Shown here: in pieces, positions 7,688 to 17,184 of the stretch
How positions within the stretch are numbered: the first letter of the stretch is position 1
Layout of the letters: every line of letters starts with the position of its first letter
Source of the DNA: Bacteroidales bacterium UBA4912
Lineage (GTDB): Bacteria; Bacteroidota; Bacteroidia; Bacteroidales; Dysgonomonadaceae
Reading direction: 5' to 3'
DNA: 43,385 nucleotides
Assembly: GCA_002398875.1 (NCBI GenBank)
Contig: DHCC01000002.1
Coordinates: 50,340-93,724, forward strand
Position numbers and translations under genes: made by a program
The notes under the pieces: model-generated
Told to the model about the DNA's origin: nothing
The model's input: only the letters and a program-made list of their open reading frames with translations
Databases searched by the model: none

Positions 7688-8911
7688 TTACTCAGTCCTG
7701 CCGGTATATGCATCAACACCAGATTTGCTCATTGGCTGTGCAAAGAACTTCTCTGCAGCTTTGTCTATTTCTGCAACCCATGGCTGTTCTCCTCCCGCAG
7801 ATTGAACTACCCAGAGCTTAAGCTCTTTCTTGTGCCAATTGACGGAACAGTTAGTACCCCAGGCTCCACCATGGCCAAACCAAGCGTCTTCACTGTCCTC
7901 TTCAGGTGCAGACAAACCAAGGGAATAGCCGCCCAGACCTTTGGGACGTGTGGAAAGAGCTAGAAGATTCTTCACTGTCTCTTCTTTCAAGATGCGTACC
8001 CCATTCTCTCCCAAGCCAAGATTCATCAGCATCTTATAGAACTTCAGCTGGTCGTTGGCAGTGGTCCAGAGACCTGCACCGGCAGATACAAATACATGGG
8101 AGTCATTATAAGGCCGTTGCTGCCATTCCATCTCTTCAACCCACTCGGCTGGAGCATCCTTTTTGTACTTATATAGTTCTATCTTGTTCTTTAGCTGTTC
8201 GTCGGTTGGCCAGAACCATGTGGACTCCATTCCCAGGGGATCAAGCACCTCATGCTTGAGATATTCTTCCCATTTAATCCCTGTGACAACCTCAACAATA
8301 GCTGCACCAATATCAATCCCTGTGTTGGAATAGAGCTCGCGGGTACCAGGCTCGAACATGATCGGCGAAGCTGCAGCGATAGAGGCTGTCTGGCGAAGAG
8401 GAGCTCCTCCAGACCATCCTCCACCTCTGACATCAGGGCGCTTGGCACTAATTTCGAAAGGGAAGCCTCCGGTATGGTTTAGCACCATACGGATGGTAAG
8501 TACGTTCTTTGCCTTATTAAGAGTCTTGACACTATCATTTTCTGCAACCAACACCCATAATTCATTAAACTCCGGAAGATACTTTGAAACAGGGTCATCA
8601 AGTGAAATGCGGCCATCTTCAACTAGTTTGGCGATTGTCACTCCACAGAATCCTTTTGTCTGTGAACATTGCATAAATACATTGTCCATACCTATTGGGC
8701 GCTTTTCTGATACGTTGGCATAGCCTATTGTGCAGGTTTCCTGCAAGCCGTCCTTGTAGAATACACTAATGGCACCGGCCAGCTGACCACTTTCGACGTA
8801 GGGTTGCAGTACGGTTTTTGCATAACTTGTCTTGGAGCCTTTTGGCGCATTCTGGGCTGAAGCTGATAAACAAAACAGAGCAATCAGCAGCAAATAAATC
8901 GTTTTCTTCAT
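7688..8911 (-). CDS. Secreted serine hydrolase, beta-lactamase/class C-like (PF00144)
   Basis: A 407-residue exported enzyme with signal peptide MKKTIYLLLIALFCLSASAQ. The three active-site elements of the class C beta-lactamase / DD-peptidase / esterase superfamily are present: Ser83-x-x-Lys86 in CSQTKGF, Tyr194-Ser-Asn196 in LYSNTG, and His347-Gly-Gly in FGHGGAWG. Members include esterases, D-amino-acid amidases and peptidases, and true beta-lactamase activity is the exception, so the substrate is not assigned. Its base composition stands out: sampled lines are near 45-53% G+C, against roughly 33-42% in adjoining mnmE. This hints at recent acquisition or different codon constraint. It appears to be a single-gene unit. 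Confidence 0.88.
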   Translation of the reverse strand: MKKTIYLLLIALFCLSASAQNAPKGSKTSYAKTVLQPYVESGQLAGAISVFYKDGLQETCTIGYANVSEKRPIGMDNVFMQCSQTKGFCGVTIAKLVEDGRISLDDPVSKYLPEFNELWVLVAENDSVKTLNKAKNVLTIRMVLNHTGGFPFEISAKRPDVRGGGWSGGAPLRQTASIAAASPIMFEPGTRELYSNTGIDIGAAIVEVVTGIKWEEYLKHEVLDPLGMESTWFWPTDEQLKNKIELYKYKKDAPAEWVEEMEWQQRPYNDSHVFVSAGAGLWTTANDQLKFYKMLMNLGLGENGVRILKEETVKNLLALSTRPKGLGGYSLGLSAPEEDSEDAWFGHGGAWGTNCSVNWHKKELKLWVVQSAGGEQPWVAEIDKAAEKFFAQPMSKSGVDAYTGRTE

Positions 8912-8986
8912 GTTTTTATGATTAAAATTAGTTTATTCAAAAGAATTATTCAGTTAATAGCAAACACTTTTGTTGATTTATAATCG

Positions 8987-10375
8987 TTACTTTCCGATGC
9001 AAAATTTCGAGAAAATATTACCCAATATTTCGTCAGTTGAGATCTGTCCGGTAATCTCTCCAAGATAAAACATGCATTCTCTAATATCCTGTGCAAGGAA
9101 ATCATGAGTGATACCGATATCTAAACCTTCCTTGACGCGACGTATGGCTTGAAGAGCATTTTTGAGTGCTTCATAATGGCGAAGATTTGTCACAATTACA
9201 TCATCCTCACCAATTGAAGGGATACCTGCTTTTTTAATCAAAAGTTCCTGCAACCGGTCGGTATTTTTATGCTGTTTTGCAGAGATAAACAACTTATCTG
9301 CATCCAGATCAGGGAATAGTGATTCGAATTTACTATGTAGATCAGCTGGTTGCAGATCTGCTTTGTTAAAGAGAATAATTACCTGTTTATCTTTGAGTTT
9401 TGGAATAATCGATTGCCCCAACAACTCAATTTTATCTAAAGGTGTAGTCATATCAATCATCCAAAGCACGATTGAAGCCTGTTCAATCTTTTGAAATGTA
9501 CGCTCTATACCCATTGTTTCTACTACATCTGATGTTTGCCTTATTCCAGCAGTATCTATAAATCTGAATGTAACGCCATTGATATTTACGATATCTTCGA
9601 TCACGTCGCGGGTTGTACCGTGAATATCACTTACTATTGCTTTTTCCTCATTCAGCAGCAAGTTTAACAAGGTGGATTTACCAACATTTGTTTCACCTAT
9701 TATTGCTACAGGTATACCGCTTTTGATTGCATTACCAAGACGGAATGAATTAGCGAGGAGATCTATCTCTTTTTCAATATTATCTGTAAGATTATACAGT
9801 TGCTTTCTGTTTGCAAACTCAACATCCTCTTCTGAAAAGTCGAGTTCAAGCTCAATCAAGGAAGCAAACTGCAGAAGCTTGTCGCGCAAGCCGGCCAGTT
9901 TTCGGGCAAATCCGCCGCGCATTTGGTTCATTGCTACACGGTGAGAGGATTTCGACTCAGAGGCTATCAGATCGGCTACCGCTTCTGCCTGACTCAAATC
10001 GAATTTACCATTCTGAAATGCACGGCGCGTAAATTCACCTGCCAGTGCTAAACGTGCACCCTTCTCAAGAAGTAATTCTACCAGTTTCTGCTGTATGTAA
10101 ACAGAACCGTGACAGGATATTTCTACACTCTCCTCTCCTGTAAATGAATGTGGGGCATGAAAAACAGAAACCAATACTTCATCAAGTATTTCATCGTTGG
10201 ATGTAATTCTCCCAAAATGTATCCTGTTTGCATTTGACTCTATTAGCTTTTTGCCTGATGGTGATGTAAAAACTTTGTCTGTCAAAGAAATACAACCTTT
10301 TCCGGAAAGACGTACAATAGCAATAGCTCCCATTCCGGGAGCAGTTGATATCGCGCAAATTATATCGTTATTCAT
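8987..10375 (-). CDS. mnmE: tRNA uridine-5-carboxymethylaminomethyl(34) synthesis GTPase MnmE
   Basis: A 462-residue GTPase that, with MnmG, installs the cmnm5 group on U34 of certain tRNAs. Domain order is complete: an N-terminal tetrahydrofolate-binding domain (STAPGMGAIAIVRLSG near 10-25, GEFTRRAFQNGKFDL near 113-127), a helical domain interrupted by a G domain with GETNVGKS at 227-234, GTTRD at 253-257, DTAG at 274-277 and an NKAD specificity motif, and the diagnostic C-terminal Cys-Ile-Gly-Lys with Cys459. Length matches the family. It lies 20 nt downstream of the nucleoside kinase gene on the same strand, so the two probably form an operon. Confidence 0.97.
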   Translation of the reverse strand: MNNDIICAISTAPGMGAIAIVRLSGKGCISLTDKVFTSPSGKKLIESNANRIHFGRITSNDEILDEVLVSVFHAPHSFTGEESVEISCHGSVYIQQKLVELLLEKGARLALAGEFTRRAFQNGKFDLSQAEAVADLIASESKSSHRVAMNQMRGGFARKLAGLRDKLLQFASLIELELDFSEEDVEFANRKQLYNLTDNIEKEIDLLANSFRLGNAIKSGIPVAIIGETNVGKSTLLNLLLNEEKAIVSDIHGTTRDVIEDIVNINGVTFRFIDTAGIRQTSDVVETMGIERTFQKIEQASIVLWMIDMTTPLDKIELLGQSIIPKLKDKQVIILFNKADLQPADLHSKFESLFPDLDADKLFISAKQHKNTDRLQELLIKKAGIPSIGEDDVIVTNLRHYEALKNALQAIRRVKEGLDIGITHDFLAQDIRECMFYLGEITGQISTDEILGNIFSKFCIGK

Positions 10376-10395
10376 TAATTTTTTCTATAAGTCTT

Positions 10396-12063
10396 TCAAT
10401 ACCTGAAGCTACTTCCTCCAACGAACTCTCTTAGTAGAGATGTTGGTGGTAGTTCTCTGTCAGTGATATAGTTAAAATACCCGAGGAACTTCAGAAGACG
10501 GTATGCTTCGGAATATTCGGGCACTGTTCGTGGCACCTGCATAAGAATCGGCTCAGCGTGACGTCGGATTGCTGCAAGCTCATAAATCATTGCTGAATTA
10601 AACATCACATCAGCATTTTCCTGAAACGGAAATATCCATTTATCTTCTCCGCGGCGGACGCTATCCCACCTGGAAATGGTCTGTTGAGCAGAATATCCGC
10701 GATAAGTATAATCACGTACAATACGACGGATGAGTCTGTTATCTGAGGCAGGAATCCAGTTGTGGTCGTCAAGTGAAATTGTTGTGAGTGCAGAAACGTA
10801 GATCTTAAATTTCATCTCATCAGGTATGTGCTCAGTTAATTCGGGATTAAGTCCGTGAATGCCTTCAACAATAAGTATACTGTTGTCATCCATTTTCAGA
10901 AAGTTGCCTCGATATTCCCTCTTGCCAGTCACAAAATTGTAGAAAGGCAGTTCTACTATCTCACCTTTCATCAACTTAAGCATGTGATCCTCAAACAGCT
11001 CCAGATCGAGAGCATAAAGTGACTCATAATCCTTATCTCCATTTTCATCAAGAGGAGTTTTGTCGCGTTCCACAAAATAGTCATCCAGCGATATGCCAAT
11101 CGGTTTTAAAAGATTCACCATAAGCTGGACCTCCAAACGCTTCCGAAATGTTGTTTTACCTGATGAAGAAGGTCCTGAAATAAATACAACTCTCACTCCA
11201 TCTTTGGATTTATCAGAAATGACCTTTGCTATATCAGTTATCTGCATTGATTGATAGGCCTCGGCTACCTGTATTACCTCATAAACGCGGTCTTCTCTGA
11301 TTGCACGGTTAAGATCACCAACATTATCGAGACCACTTATTTTAAGGAAGTTAAGATGTTCACGATAAACGTTCAATAGTTTTTCCTGTTTCACTTCAGG
11401 TTCTAATTCAACCGGATTGTGTCTGTTAGGAACCCTCAATAGAAACCCGCCATTATGAGGCTGTATATCAAACATGGTAATATAACCTGTTGATGGGGTG
11501 AGGCTGCCATAAAAATAATCTATGTATCCATCAAGTCTTGAGTATCTTGCATAAAGCAAATCAGATGTTTCAAGTAATTGAGCTTTATCATCCAGACCCA
11601 GTTTGCGGAAAAGATTAACCACTTTCTCAGTTTCCTCTTCTACCTGTTCAAAAGGTATATCAGCATCCACAATTTCTTTCATACGGTTGCGCACGGCATC
11701 CAATTCTTGTTTCCCTACTGGCAGATCAGACTCGATCTGAAAATAATATCCTCTTGAAACAGCATGCTCGATATAAGTCTTAGAATGTGGCATAATATCA
11801 TCCACCGCCTTTGCCAGAATAAAACAAAGTGACCTCACATAAGTACGCATGGCAGAAGAGTCGGTTAAATCAACAAACTCCACCTTCTTGGGCCTGTAAA
11901 CTCTATAAGTGAGGGATTCTGTTTTGTTGTTTACTCTAGCATTAGTTATTAAATAGGGCGATTTTATTGCAAACTCACCAATCAAATCAACTAGAGATGT
12001 GCCTATTGGGATTTCTTTCTTCTCGTCAGTATTCAAACAATGTACTTTAACTGTGCCTGTCAT
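10396..12063 (-). CDS. P-loop nucleoside kinase with N-terminal ThrRS-like domains
   Basis: A cytoplasmic protein of 555 residues. The N-terminal region resembles the TGS and second-additional domains of threonyl-tRNA synthetase (GTVKVHCLNTDEKKEIPIGT, and HAVSRGYYFQ). The C-terminal region is a uridine-kinase-like P-loop kinase (FISGPSSSGKTTFRKRLE, LDDYF, IVEGIHGLNP). This fused architecture is widespread in Bacteroidetes and Firmicutes and is usually annotated as a nucleoside kinase; its physiological substrate is not certain. The start was set to the ATG at 12063; a GTG eight codons upstream is less likely. Probably the first gene of an operon with mnmE. Confidence 0.85.
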   Translation of the reverse strand: MTGTVKVHCLNTDEKKEIPIGTSLVDLIGEFAIKSPYLITNARVNNKTESLTYRVYRPKKVEFVDLTDSSAMRTYVRSLCFILAKAVDDIMPHSKTYIEHAVSRGYYFQIESDLPVGKQELDAVRNRMKEIVDADIPFEQVEEETEKVVNLFRKLGLDDKAQLLETSDLLYARYSRLDGYIDYFYGSLTPSTGYITMFDIQPHNGGFLLRVPNRHNPVELEPEVKQEKLLNVYREHLNFLKISGLDNVGDLNRAIREDRVYEVIQVAEAYQSMQITDIAKVISDKSKDGVRVVFISGPSSSGKTTFRKRLEVQLMVNLLKPIGISLDDYFVERDKTPLDENGDKDYESLYALDLELFEDHMLKLMKGEIVELPFYNFVTGKREYRGNFLKMDDNSILIVEGIHGLNPELTEHIPDEMKFKIYVSALTTISLDDHNWIPASDNRLIRRIVRDYTYRGYSAQQTISRWDSVRRGEDKWIFPFQENADVMFNSAMIYELAAIRRHAEPILMQVPRTVPEYSEAYRLLKFLGYFNYITDRELPPTSLLREFVGGSSFRY

Positions 12064-12148
12064 AAACTTTAATTTTAATAGAGTCACTAAATTACACTTT
12101 TTTTTGGAGATACTCCCCTTTTGACTTTAATCTCTTCCTAAAAAAACA

Positions 12149-12156
12149 TATCTTTG
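12149..12156 (+). promoter_or_regulatory. -7 element TATCTTTG upstream of the SUI1-like gene
   Basis: Exact match to TAnnTTTG, 27 nt before the ATG at 12183. The nearest TTTG (12120-12123) is 25 nt upstream, slightly farther than usual. Confidence 0.5.
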
Positions 12157-12182
12157 TTAATCACTTTTTATGCAGATATCTT

Positions 12183-12521
12183 ATGAATGACTGGAAAAAA
12201 CGACTTGATATTGTTTACTCAACTAATCCCGACTATCACTACAATAAAGAAGGGGAGGAGTTTTCGGAAACACTGCCGAAAGAGAAGCAGTTGTTGCGAA
12301 TCAGTCTGGATAAGCGCAACCGTAAGGGGAAATCGGTCACCCTAATCACTGGATTTTCAGGCACTGATGATGATTTGAAAGAGTTGGGCAAACTTTTAAA
12401 AACAAAGTGTGGTGTAGGTGGATCTGCAAAAGATGGTGAGATAATAATTCAGGGAGATCTTCGCGAAAAGGTGCTTGACATACTACAGAAGGAGGGATAC
12501 ATAAAATCGCGGCGGATTTGA
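12183..12521 (+). CDS. SUI1/eIF1-like translation initiation factor (YciH type)
   Basis: A 112-residue protein whose C-terminal 80 residues form a SUI1/eIF1 domain: basic strand LRISLDKRNRKGKSVTLITG, then LKELGKLLKTKCGVGGSAKDG, then IIIQGDLREKVLDILQKEGY. In eukaryotes and archaea, eIF1 monitors start-codon selection. The bacterial YciH homologues are thought to influence initiation fidelity, though the role is not fully settled. The N-terminal 30 residues are polar and family-typical. The helicase gene begins 12 nt downstream on the same strand, suggesting one transcript. Confidence 0.9.
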   Translation: MNDWKKRLDIVYSTNPDYHYNKEGEEFSETLPKEKQLLRISLDKRNRKGKSVTLITGFSGTDDDLKELGKLLKTKCGVGGSAKDGEIIIQGDLREKVLDILQKEGYIKSRRI

Positions 12522-12532
12522 AGTTATGAATT

Positions 12533-15500
12533 ATGACAGATAAGTCACAATATGAATTGCAGCATTTGCATATTATTAAAGCTTCTGCCGGTTCGGGAAA
12601 AACACACAGGCTGACAGGCGAATATCTGCATTTACTGTTCGCACAACCTAATAATCACAGACACATACTGGCTGTAACTTTCACCAATAAAGCTACTGAT
12701 GAGATGAAGTCACGTATTGTAGAAGAACTTCATTTGCTGTCATCAGGTAAAAGCTCAGCCTATCTAAAGGAGTTAATGAGTGATTTCTCGTTAGATGAAC
12801 TAAACGTACGCTCAACAGCAAAAAGAATTCTTGAAACAATTCTGCACGACTATTCTGCTTTTTCGATAAGTACAATTGATAAGTTTTTCCAGCAGACGAT
12901 GAGAGCATTTACCCGGGAAATGGGTCTTGCTGGGGGTTATAACGTAGAGGTAGACCATTCATCATTATTGATGGAGACTGTTGACCTGATGCTATCTGAA
13001 CTGGATAAGCCTGAAAATAAACAACTGGCAGAATGGTTGCTACAGTTTATGCAGAACAGTATAGAGGATGGCAAAAGCTGGAAGATTGACAGAGAAGTAA
13101 TGGGACTGTCAAATCAATTGTTCAACGAAACATATAAATCATTTACATCTGAAGAGCAAGCAATTTTTCAGAACAAGGAGCATTTATCTGAATACAAAAA
13201 AATACTGATTAGAATAATCAAAGATTATGAAAATGAGTTGCGAAAAGTAGGTGTCATAGGAGTTTCGATAATTAATGATAATTCTCTGGAACCTTCTGAT
13301 TTCAGGGGCGGAAGCAGATCACAGTTCTTTAAATTTGTGAATATTGCTAAGGGTGAGATTCCTGATATGACAAAAACTTTTGTGGAATTTCCTGACAACC
13401 TTGAGGGTTGGTACACAAAGAAAACCGCTGCCGACATCATTATAAAAATTGAAAATGCTTATAAGGCTGGATTGAACGATTGTGTGAAACGGGTTATTGA
13501 TATGTATAAAAATAACACACAATATTTAACGGCTAAATGTATTTTACAAAACTATTATACTTTAGGTATCCTGAACGATATTAAAAACAGGCTTCGAAAA
13601 CTGCAGCAAGAAAATAATACACTTTTACTCTCGGATACAACTGAACTCTTGAATGATATTATTTCGGGTACTGATTCTCCCTTTATATATGAAAAAACAG
13701 GGACAAGAATCACTAACTATATGATAGATGAGTTTCAGGACACCTCTAGAATGCAGTGGAATAATTTTAAACCATTGATTAGTGAAAGTCTTTCCTCAGG
13801 TAACTTCAACTTGATTGTTGGGGATGTAAAACAGAGTATTTACCGTTTCAGAAATTCTGACTGGCGTTTGCTGGAGGAGCAGGTAGAAAAGGATTTCTCG
13901 CCGGAATCTATTAAGAAACATATCCTGGACACCAACTGGCGGAGTGACACAAATATTGTGGAGTTTAACAACTCTTTCTTCAAAGATGCAGCATTAATTC
14001 TGCAAAATCATTTTAACAATTCTAATTCGATTGAAGATGAAAATATCTCCAATCAGATTTCAGATGCATATTCTGATGTTTATCAACACTTGCCTGAAAG
14101 GAAAAAGGATAGTGGAGGTCTTGTAAAAATTACTTTTCTTAATGACAATAAAGAATCTGACTGGATGGAGGAAGCTCTTGAGCGCCTCCCTCATGAAATT
14201 GAATCGCTCCAAGATCAGGGCTTTACATTAAATGAAATCGCTATTGTAGTACGTTGGAACAGAGAGGCAGTAGTGGTTGCTGAAAAGTTGCTCACCTATA
14301 AAGAAGAGCATCCTAATTCTCGTTATCGATATGATATCATATCTAATGAGGCACTACTGATAGGAAGCGCTCAGAGCGTTAAGTCAGCTATTGCACTTAT
14401 GAGACATTTCCTTAATCCGAATGAAAAGCTGTACAAAATGTTCGCGGTTTATGAATTTTTCAGGTTTCAATACAAATATTCTCCGGATGAAGCTTTAAGA
14501 GTATATCGTGAAGAAACAAACGAAGATTTTCCAGAAGAGTTTCGTGATAAAATTGCAGAACTGTCGTCGATGCCTTTTTATGATATGATTGAGAGTTTCT
14601 TCTCGTTATTTACTCGCGATACAGACGAAAATGAAAATGCATATATTCAGGCCTTCTTGGATATTGCACTTAAGTTTAGCAAAGATAAAGCGGCTGATCT
14701 AAATGATTTTCTTGAATGGTGGGATGATAAAGGATGTGAAAAAGCCTTGTATTCTCCTGACGATCAGGATGCAATTAGAATAATTACAATACACAAATCA
14801 AAAGGACTTGGATTTGGTGCGGTCATTATGCCTTTTGTAAATTGGGAGTTAGATAATACCAGTAAAAAGGATATTATCTGGTGTAAACCGGATGTTGCCC
14901 CATTTAATCTTCTTAGCGTGGTACCTTTAAAATACTCCAAAATTCTTTCTGAAACCATATTCAGAGCCGATTATCTTGAAGAAAAAATGTTTACATATAT
15001 TGATAACTTGAATCTGCTTTATGTAGCATTTACGCGTGCTAAACACAGATTAATACTTTTTACTCCGTTCAGTGATAAATCTGATAAAATGAACGATGTA
15101 TCCCACTTGATCCGTGAAACTGTGAATCATAGCAGGTTATTAGGAGGAAACATGACGGAAGGTGATACTGAATGTTTGTTTGAACTGGGATCTCCTGATA
15201 AAATCAAGACCGATAGTGCAGAGAAAGAAGTGGGTACCTATAAAACAGGGAAATGGCACTCGATTCCTTTTAATGACAGATTGAAACTTCGCCTCAACTC
15301 AATCGGTTTTTTCAGTGATGATGGAAGCAGAGATTATGGAAAGCTGATGCATGAGATAGTAAGTAATGTAAAAACAATTTCAGATATTCCTATTGCGATA
15401 GATAAGAATATATCTGAAGGACAGGTTAATGAAAGTGACCGCGAAGAGCTTATCACTGAAATAACTGAATATCTGTCCATTCCCGATATTTCTGATTGGT

Positions 15501-15748
15501 ATAGCGGTAAATACAATGTATTGAATGAAGCACAGGTTTTACATCCTCGAAATGTATTTAGTCGACCAGACAGGGTTATGATTTCTCAAGATGAGGTAAT
15601 AATTGTAGACTATAAGTTTGGAGTGTCTGAAGATCGTAAATACAATCGTCAAGTACAGAGATATATCAAATCCATTGAGGAGATGGGTTATAAAAATGTA
15701 AAAGGGTATGTTTTTTATGTAAAAGCAGGGAAAATAGATCCTGCTTAA
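12533..15748 (+). CDS. UvrD-family helicase with C-terminal nuclease-like domain (AddA-like)
   Basis: A 1071-residue superfamily 1A helicase. Walker A is ASAGSGKT at residues 17-24; motif II is DEFQDTS near 399-405; GDVKQSIYRFR, TIHKSKGLGF and LLYVAFTRAKHRL are motifs III, V and VI. The tail carries PD-(D/E)xK-type nuclease elements (FSRPDRVMI, EVIIVDYKFG, then the RQVQRYIKSIEEMGY helix). This order and length match AddA-type subunits, which resect double-strand breaks for recombination. AddA normally works with AddB, but no AddB-like gene follows: the next gene is a convergent esterase 19 nt away. The partner must lie elsewhere or the protein works alone. The ATG is 12 nt after the SUI1 gene. 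Confidence 0.88.
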   Translation: MTDKSQYELQHLHIIKASAGSGKTHRLTGEYLHLLFAQPNNHRHILAVTFTNKATDEMKSRIVEELHLLSSGKSSAYLKELMSDFSLDELNVRSTAKRILETILHDYSAFSISTIDKFFQQTMRAFTREMGLAGGYNVEVDHSSLLMETVDLMLSELDKPENKQLAEWLLQFMQNSIEDGKSWKIDREVMGLSNQLFNETYKSFTSEEQAIFQNKEHLSEYKKILIRIIKDYENELRKVGVIGVSIINDNSLEPSDFRGGSRSQFFKFVNIAKGEIPDMTKTFVEFPDNLEGWYTKKTAADIIIKIENAYKAGLNDCVKRVIDMYKNNTQYLTAKCILQNYYTLGILNDIKNRLRKLQQENNTLLLSDTTELLNDIISGTDSPFIYEKTGTRITNYMIDEFQDTSRMQWNNFKPLISESLSSGNFNLIVGDVKQSIYRFRNSDWRLLEEQVEKDFSPESIKKHILDTNWRSDTNIVEFNNSFFKDAALILQNHFNNSNSIEDENISNQISDAYSDVYQHLPERKKDSGGLVKITFLNDNKESDWMEEALERLPHEIESLQDQGFTLNEIAIVVRWNREAVVVAEKLLTYKEEHPNSRYRYDIISNEALLIGSAQSVKSAIALMRHFLNPNEKLYKMFAVYEFFRFQYKYSPDEALRVYREETNEDFPEEFRDKIAELSSMPFYDMIESFFSLFTRDTDENENAYIQAFLDIALKFSKDKAADLNDFLEWWDDKGCEKALYSPDDQDAIRIITIHKSKGLGFGAVIMPFVNWELDNTSKKDIIWCKPDVAPFNLLSVVPLKYSKILSETIFRADYLEEKMFTYIDNLNLLYVAFTRAKHRLILFTPFSDKSDKMNDVSHLIRETVNHSRLLGGNMTEGDTECLFELGSPDKIKTDSAEKEVGTYKTGKWHSIPFNDRLKLRLNSIGFFSDDGSRDYGKLMHEIVSNVKTISDIPIAIDKNISEGQVNESDREELITEITEYLSIPDISDWYSGKYNVLNEAQVLHPRNVFSRPDRVMISQDEVIIVDYKFGVSEDRKYNRQVQRYIKSIEEMGYKNVKGYVFYVKAGKIDPA

Positions 15749-15767
15749 TTCCTACTTATTTTTTCTC

Positions 15768-16601
15768 TCAATCCTTATCATTTCTTCTCATTTCTTCAAA
15801 ATACTCCTTGAAGTACAACATCTGATATTTTATTGCATTGTTCCAGTATACCCAATTATGGGAACCGGGACGAGTGATATAATCATGAGGTATATTACGA
15901 TACAGCAGTTCTTTATGAAGTCGCTCATTCACCTCGTAAAAGAAATCATCCGTTCCGCAATCAATTATGATTCTCAAACTGTTAGGTGTTAAATGATGCA
16001 ACAACCCCATTACAGTGTACTCATTCCAGTGTTTCGGATTTTCAAATTGCTTACCAATATAATTTGACATGCCCCAATTATTTGGGAAAGGACGGATATC
16101 TACTCCTCCACTCATACTCCCGCATGCACCAAAAATATCCTGGTTACGAAATCCCAGATATAATCCGCCATGTCCACCCATGCTTAAACCTGTTACTGCA
16201 CGGCCTTCACGTGATGGAATAGTTTTAAGATTTTGATCTACCCAATTAGTTAGCTCCTTAGCAACAAATGTTTCATACTGATATGCAGAATCTATGGGAC
16301 TATCCCAGTACCAGCTATTAATACCACCATCGGGGCATATAATAATTATATTATGAAGATCAGATAGTTCTGTTGTTGATGGCGCCTTTTTTATCCATCC
16401 GTCATAGCTGTCTCCATGACCATGCAGAAGATAAAGTACAGGAAAACTTCTATTACCATCATATTTTTCAGGCTTAATAACTACAGTCTTTATACTTTTA
16501 TTCATTTTATTGCTAAAGACGTTGACCGTATCTACAGTTGCACTAAAAGTTGAAATTGAAAACAGAATAAAGGCAAGGAGGCTAATAAAATAACGTTTCA
16601 T
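15768..16601 (-). CDS. Secreted alpha/beta-hydrolase, esterase D / CE1-like
   Basis: A 277-residue exported hydrolase with signal peptide MKRYFISLLAFILFSISTFSA. It has the esterase (PF00756) layout: FPVLYLLHGHGDSYDGW near 53-69 forming the oxyanion region, nucleophile Ser140 in GLSMGGHGG, an acid among Asp218-Asp219 in CGTDDFF, and His248 in PGSHNWVYW. Relatives include tributyrin esterases, feruloyl and acetylxylan esterases and S-formylglutathione hydrolases. The signal peptide points to an envelope or extracellular ester substrate, perhaps plant-polymer acyl groups, but specificity cannot be read. It is convergent with the helicase gene. Confidence 0.87.
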   Translation of the reverse strand: MKRYFISLLAFILFSISTFSATVDTVNVFSNKMNKSIKTVVIKPEKYDGNRSFPVLYLLHGHGDSYDGWIKKAPSTTELSDLHNIIIICPDGGINSWYWDSPIDSAYQYETFVAKELTNWVDQNLKTIPSREGRAVTGLSMGGHGGLYLGFRNQDIFGACGSMSGGVDIRPFPNNWGMSNYIGKQFENPKHWNEYTVMGLLHHLTPNSLRIIIDCGTDDFFYEVNERLHKELLYRNIPHDYITRPGSHNWVYWNNAIKYQMLYFKEYFEEMRRNDKD

Positions 16602-16799
16602 TTAAATTGCGATTATATGTTATTGTCATTGTATGTTTCTCTACAAAAAAAATAATATTAAGAATGTTTATAAAAAACATTTGAAGAAACCCTGTAAAGT
16701 TAAAGAAAGTCTTTGAACTCAACAAATAGAGTGGTATTCATGTTTAAAAGTCATATTAAGAATAAAAAAAGAAATTATAAACATAAGAAAAACATTATC

Positions 16800-17084
16800 A
16801 TGGTGATTCAAATAAAAATAGATAATAACAGGGGAAGATTTTTTATTGAGAAAGACGGCTTACAGATAGCAGAACTTGATTTTAAAGTTGATGATAATAT
16901 TCTTAACGCATACCATACAGGTGTACGCCCTGAATTTGAAGGACAAGGTATAGCAGGCAGACTATTCGACAAAATGGTTGAGTATGCACGTGAAAAGGGA
17001 TACAAAGTGAATCCCTCATGTCCATATATTCATGCAAAATTTCGTAGGAATCCTGGAGAATTCGGTGATTTATGGACTAGCTAA
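16800..17084 (+). CDS. Small GNAT-family N-acetyltransferase-like protein (PF14542 type)
   Basis: A single-domain protein of 94 residues matching the short GNAT subfamily: acetyl-CoA-binding loop VRPEFEGQGIAGRLFDKMVEYAR at about 42-64 and the subfamily tail NPSCPYIHAKFRRNP. Members are around 90-100 residues and many lack a known acceptor. The ATG at 16800 gives exactly this length. In-frame TTG (16713) and ATG (16740) codons upstream would add a lysine-rich, low-complexity leader unlike the family. A large hairpin follows the stop. Confidence 0.8.
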   Translation: MVIQIKIDNNRGRFFIEKDGLQIAELDFKVDDNILNAYHTGVRPEFEGQGIAGRLFDKMVEYAREKGYKVNPSCPYIHAKFRRNPGEFGDLWTS

Positions 17085-17089
17085 GTAAA

Positions 17090-17142
17090 AATCCGTCAGT
17101 TCGTATGTTCACCAAAATTTTGGTCTTACGTTCTGACGGATT
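17090..17142. terminator. Bidirectional terminator hairpin between convergent genes
   Basis: Perfect 10-bp outer arms AATCCGTCAG (17090-17099) and CTGACGGATT (17133-17142) enclose a self-complementary 14-mer ACCAAAATTTTGGT at 17111-17124. It sits between the GNAT gene and the convergent thioredoxin-like gene, with A- and T-rich flanks. Confidence 0.7.
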
Positions 17143-17184
17143 AATTAAGGCGCTTATGTATTTAGCGCAAATAACCTAAAACTA

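Noticed and set aside
7906..8723. Plus-strand open frames of 76-121 codons opposite the serine hydrolase
   Set aside because: They are antisense shadows of a gene with complete catalytic motifs and have no recognisable protein features.
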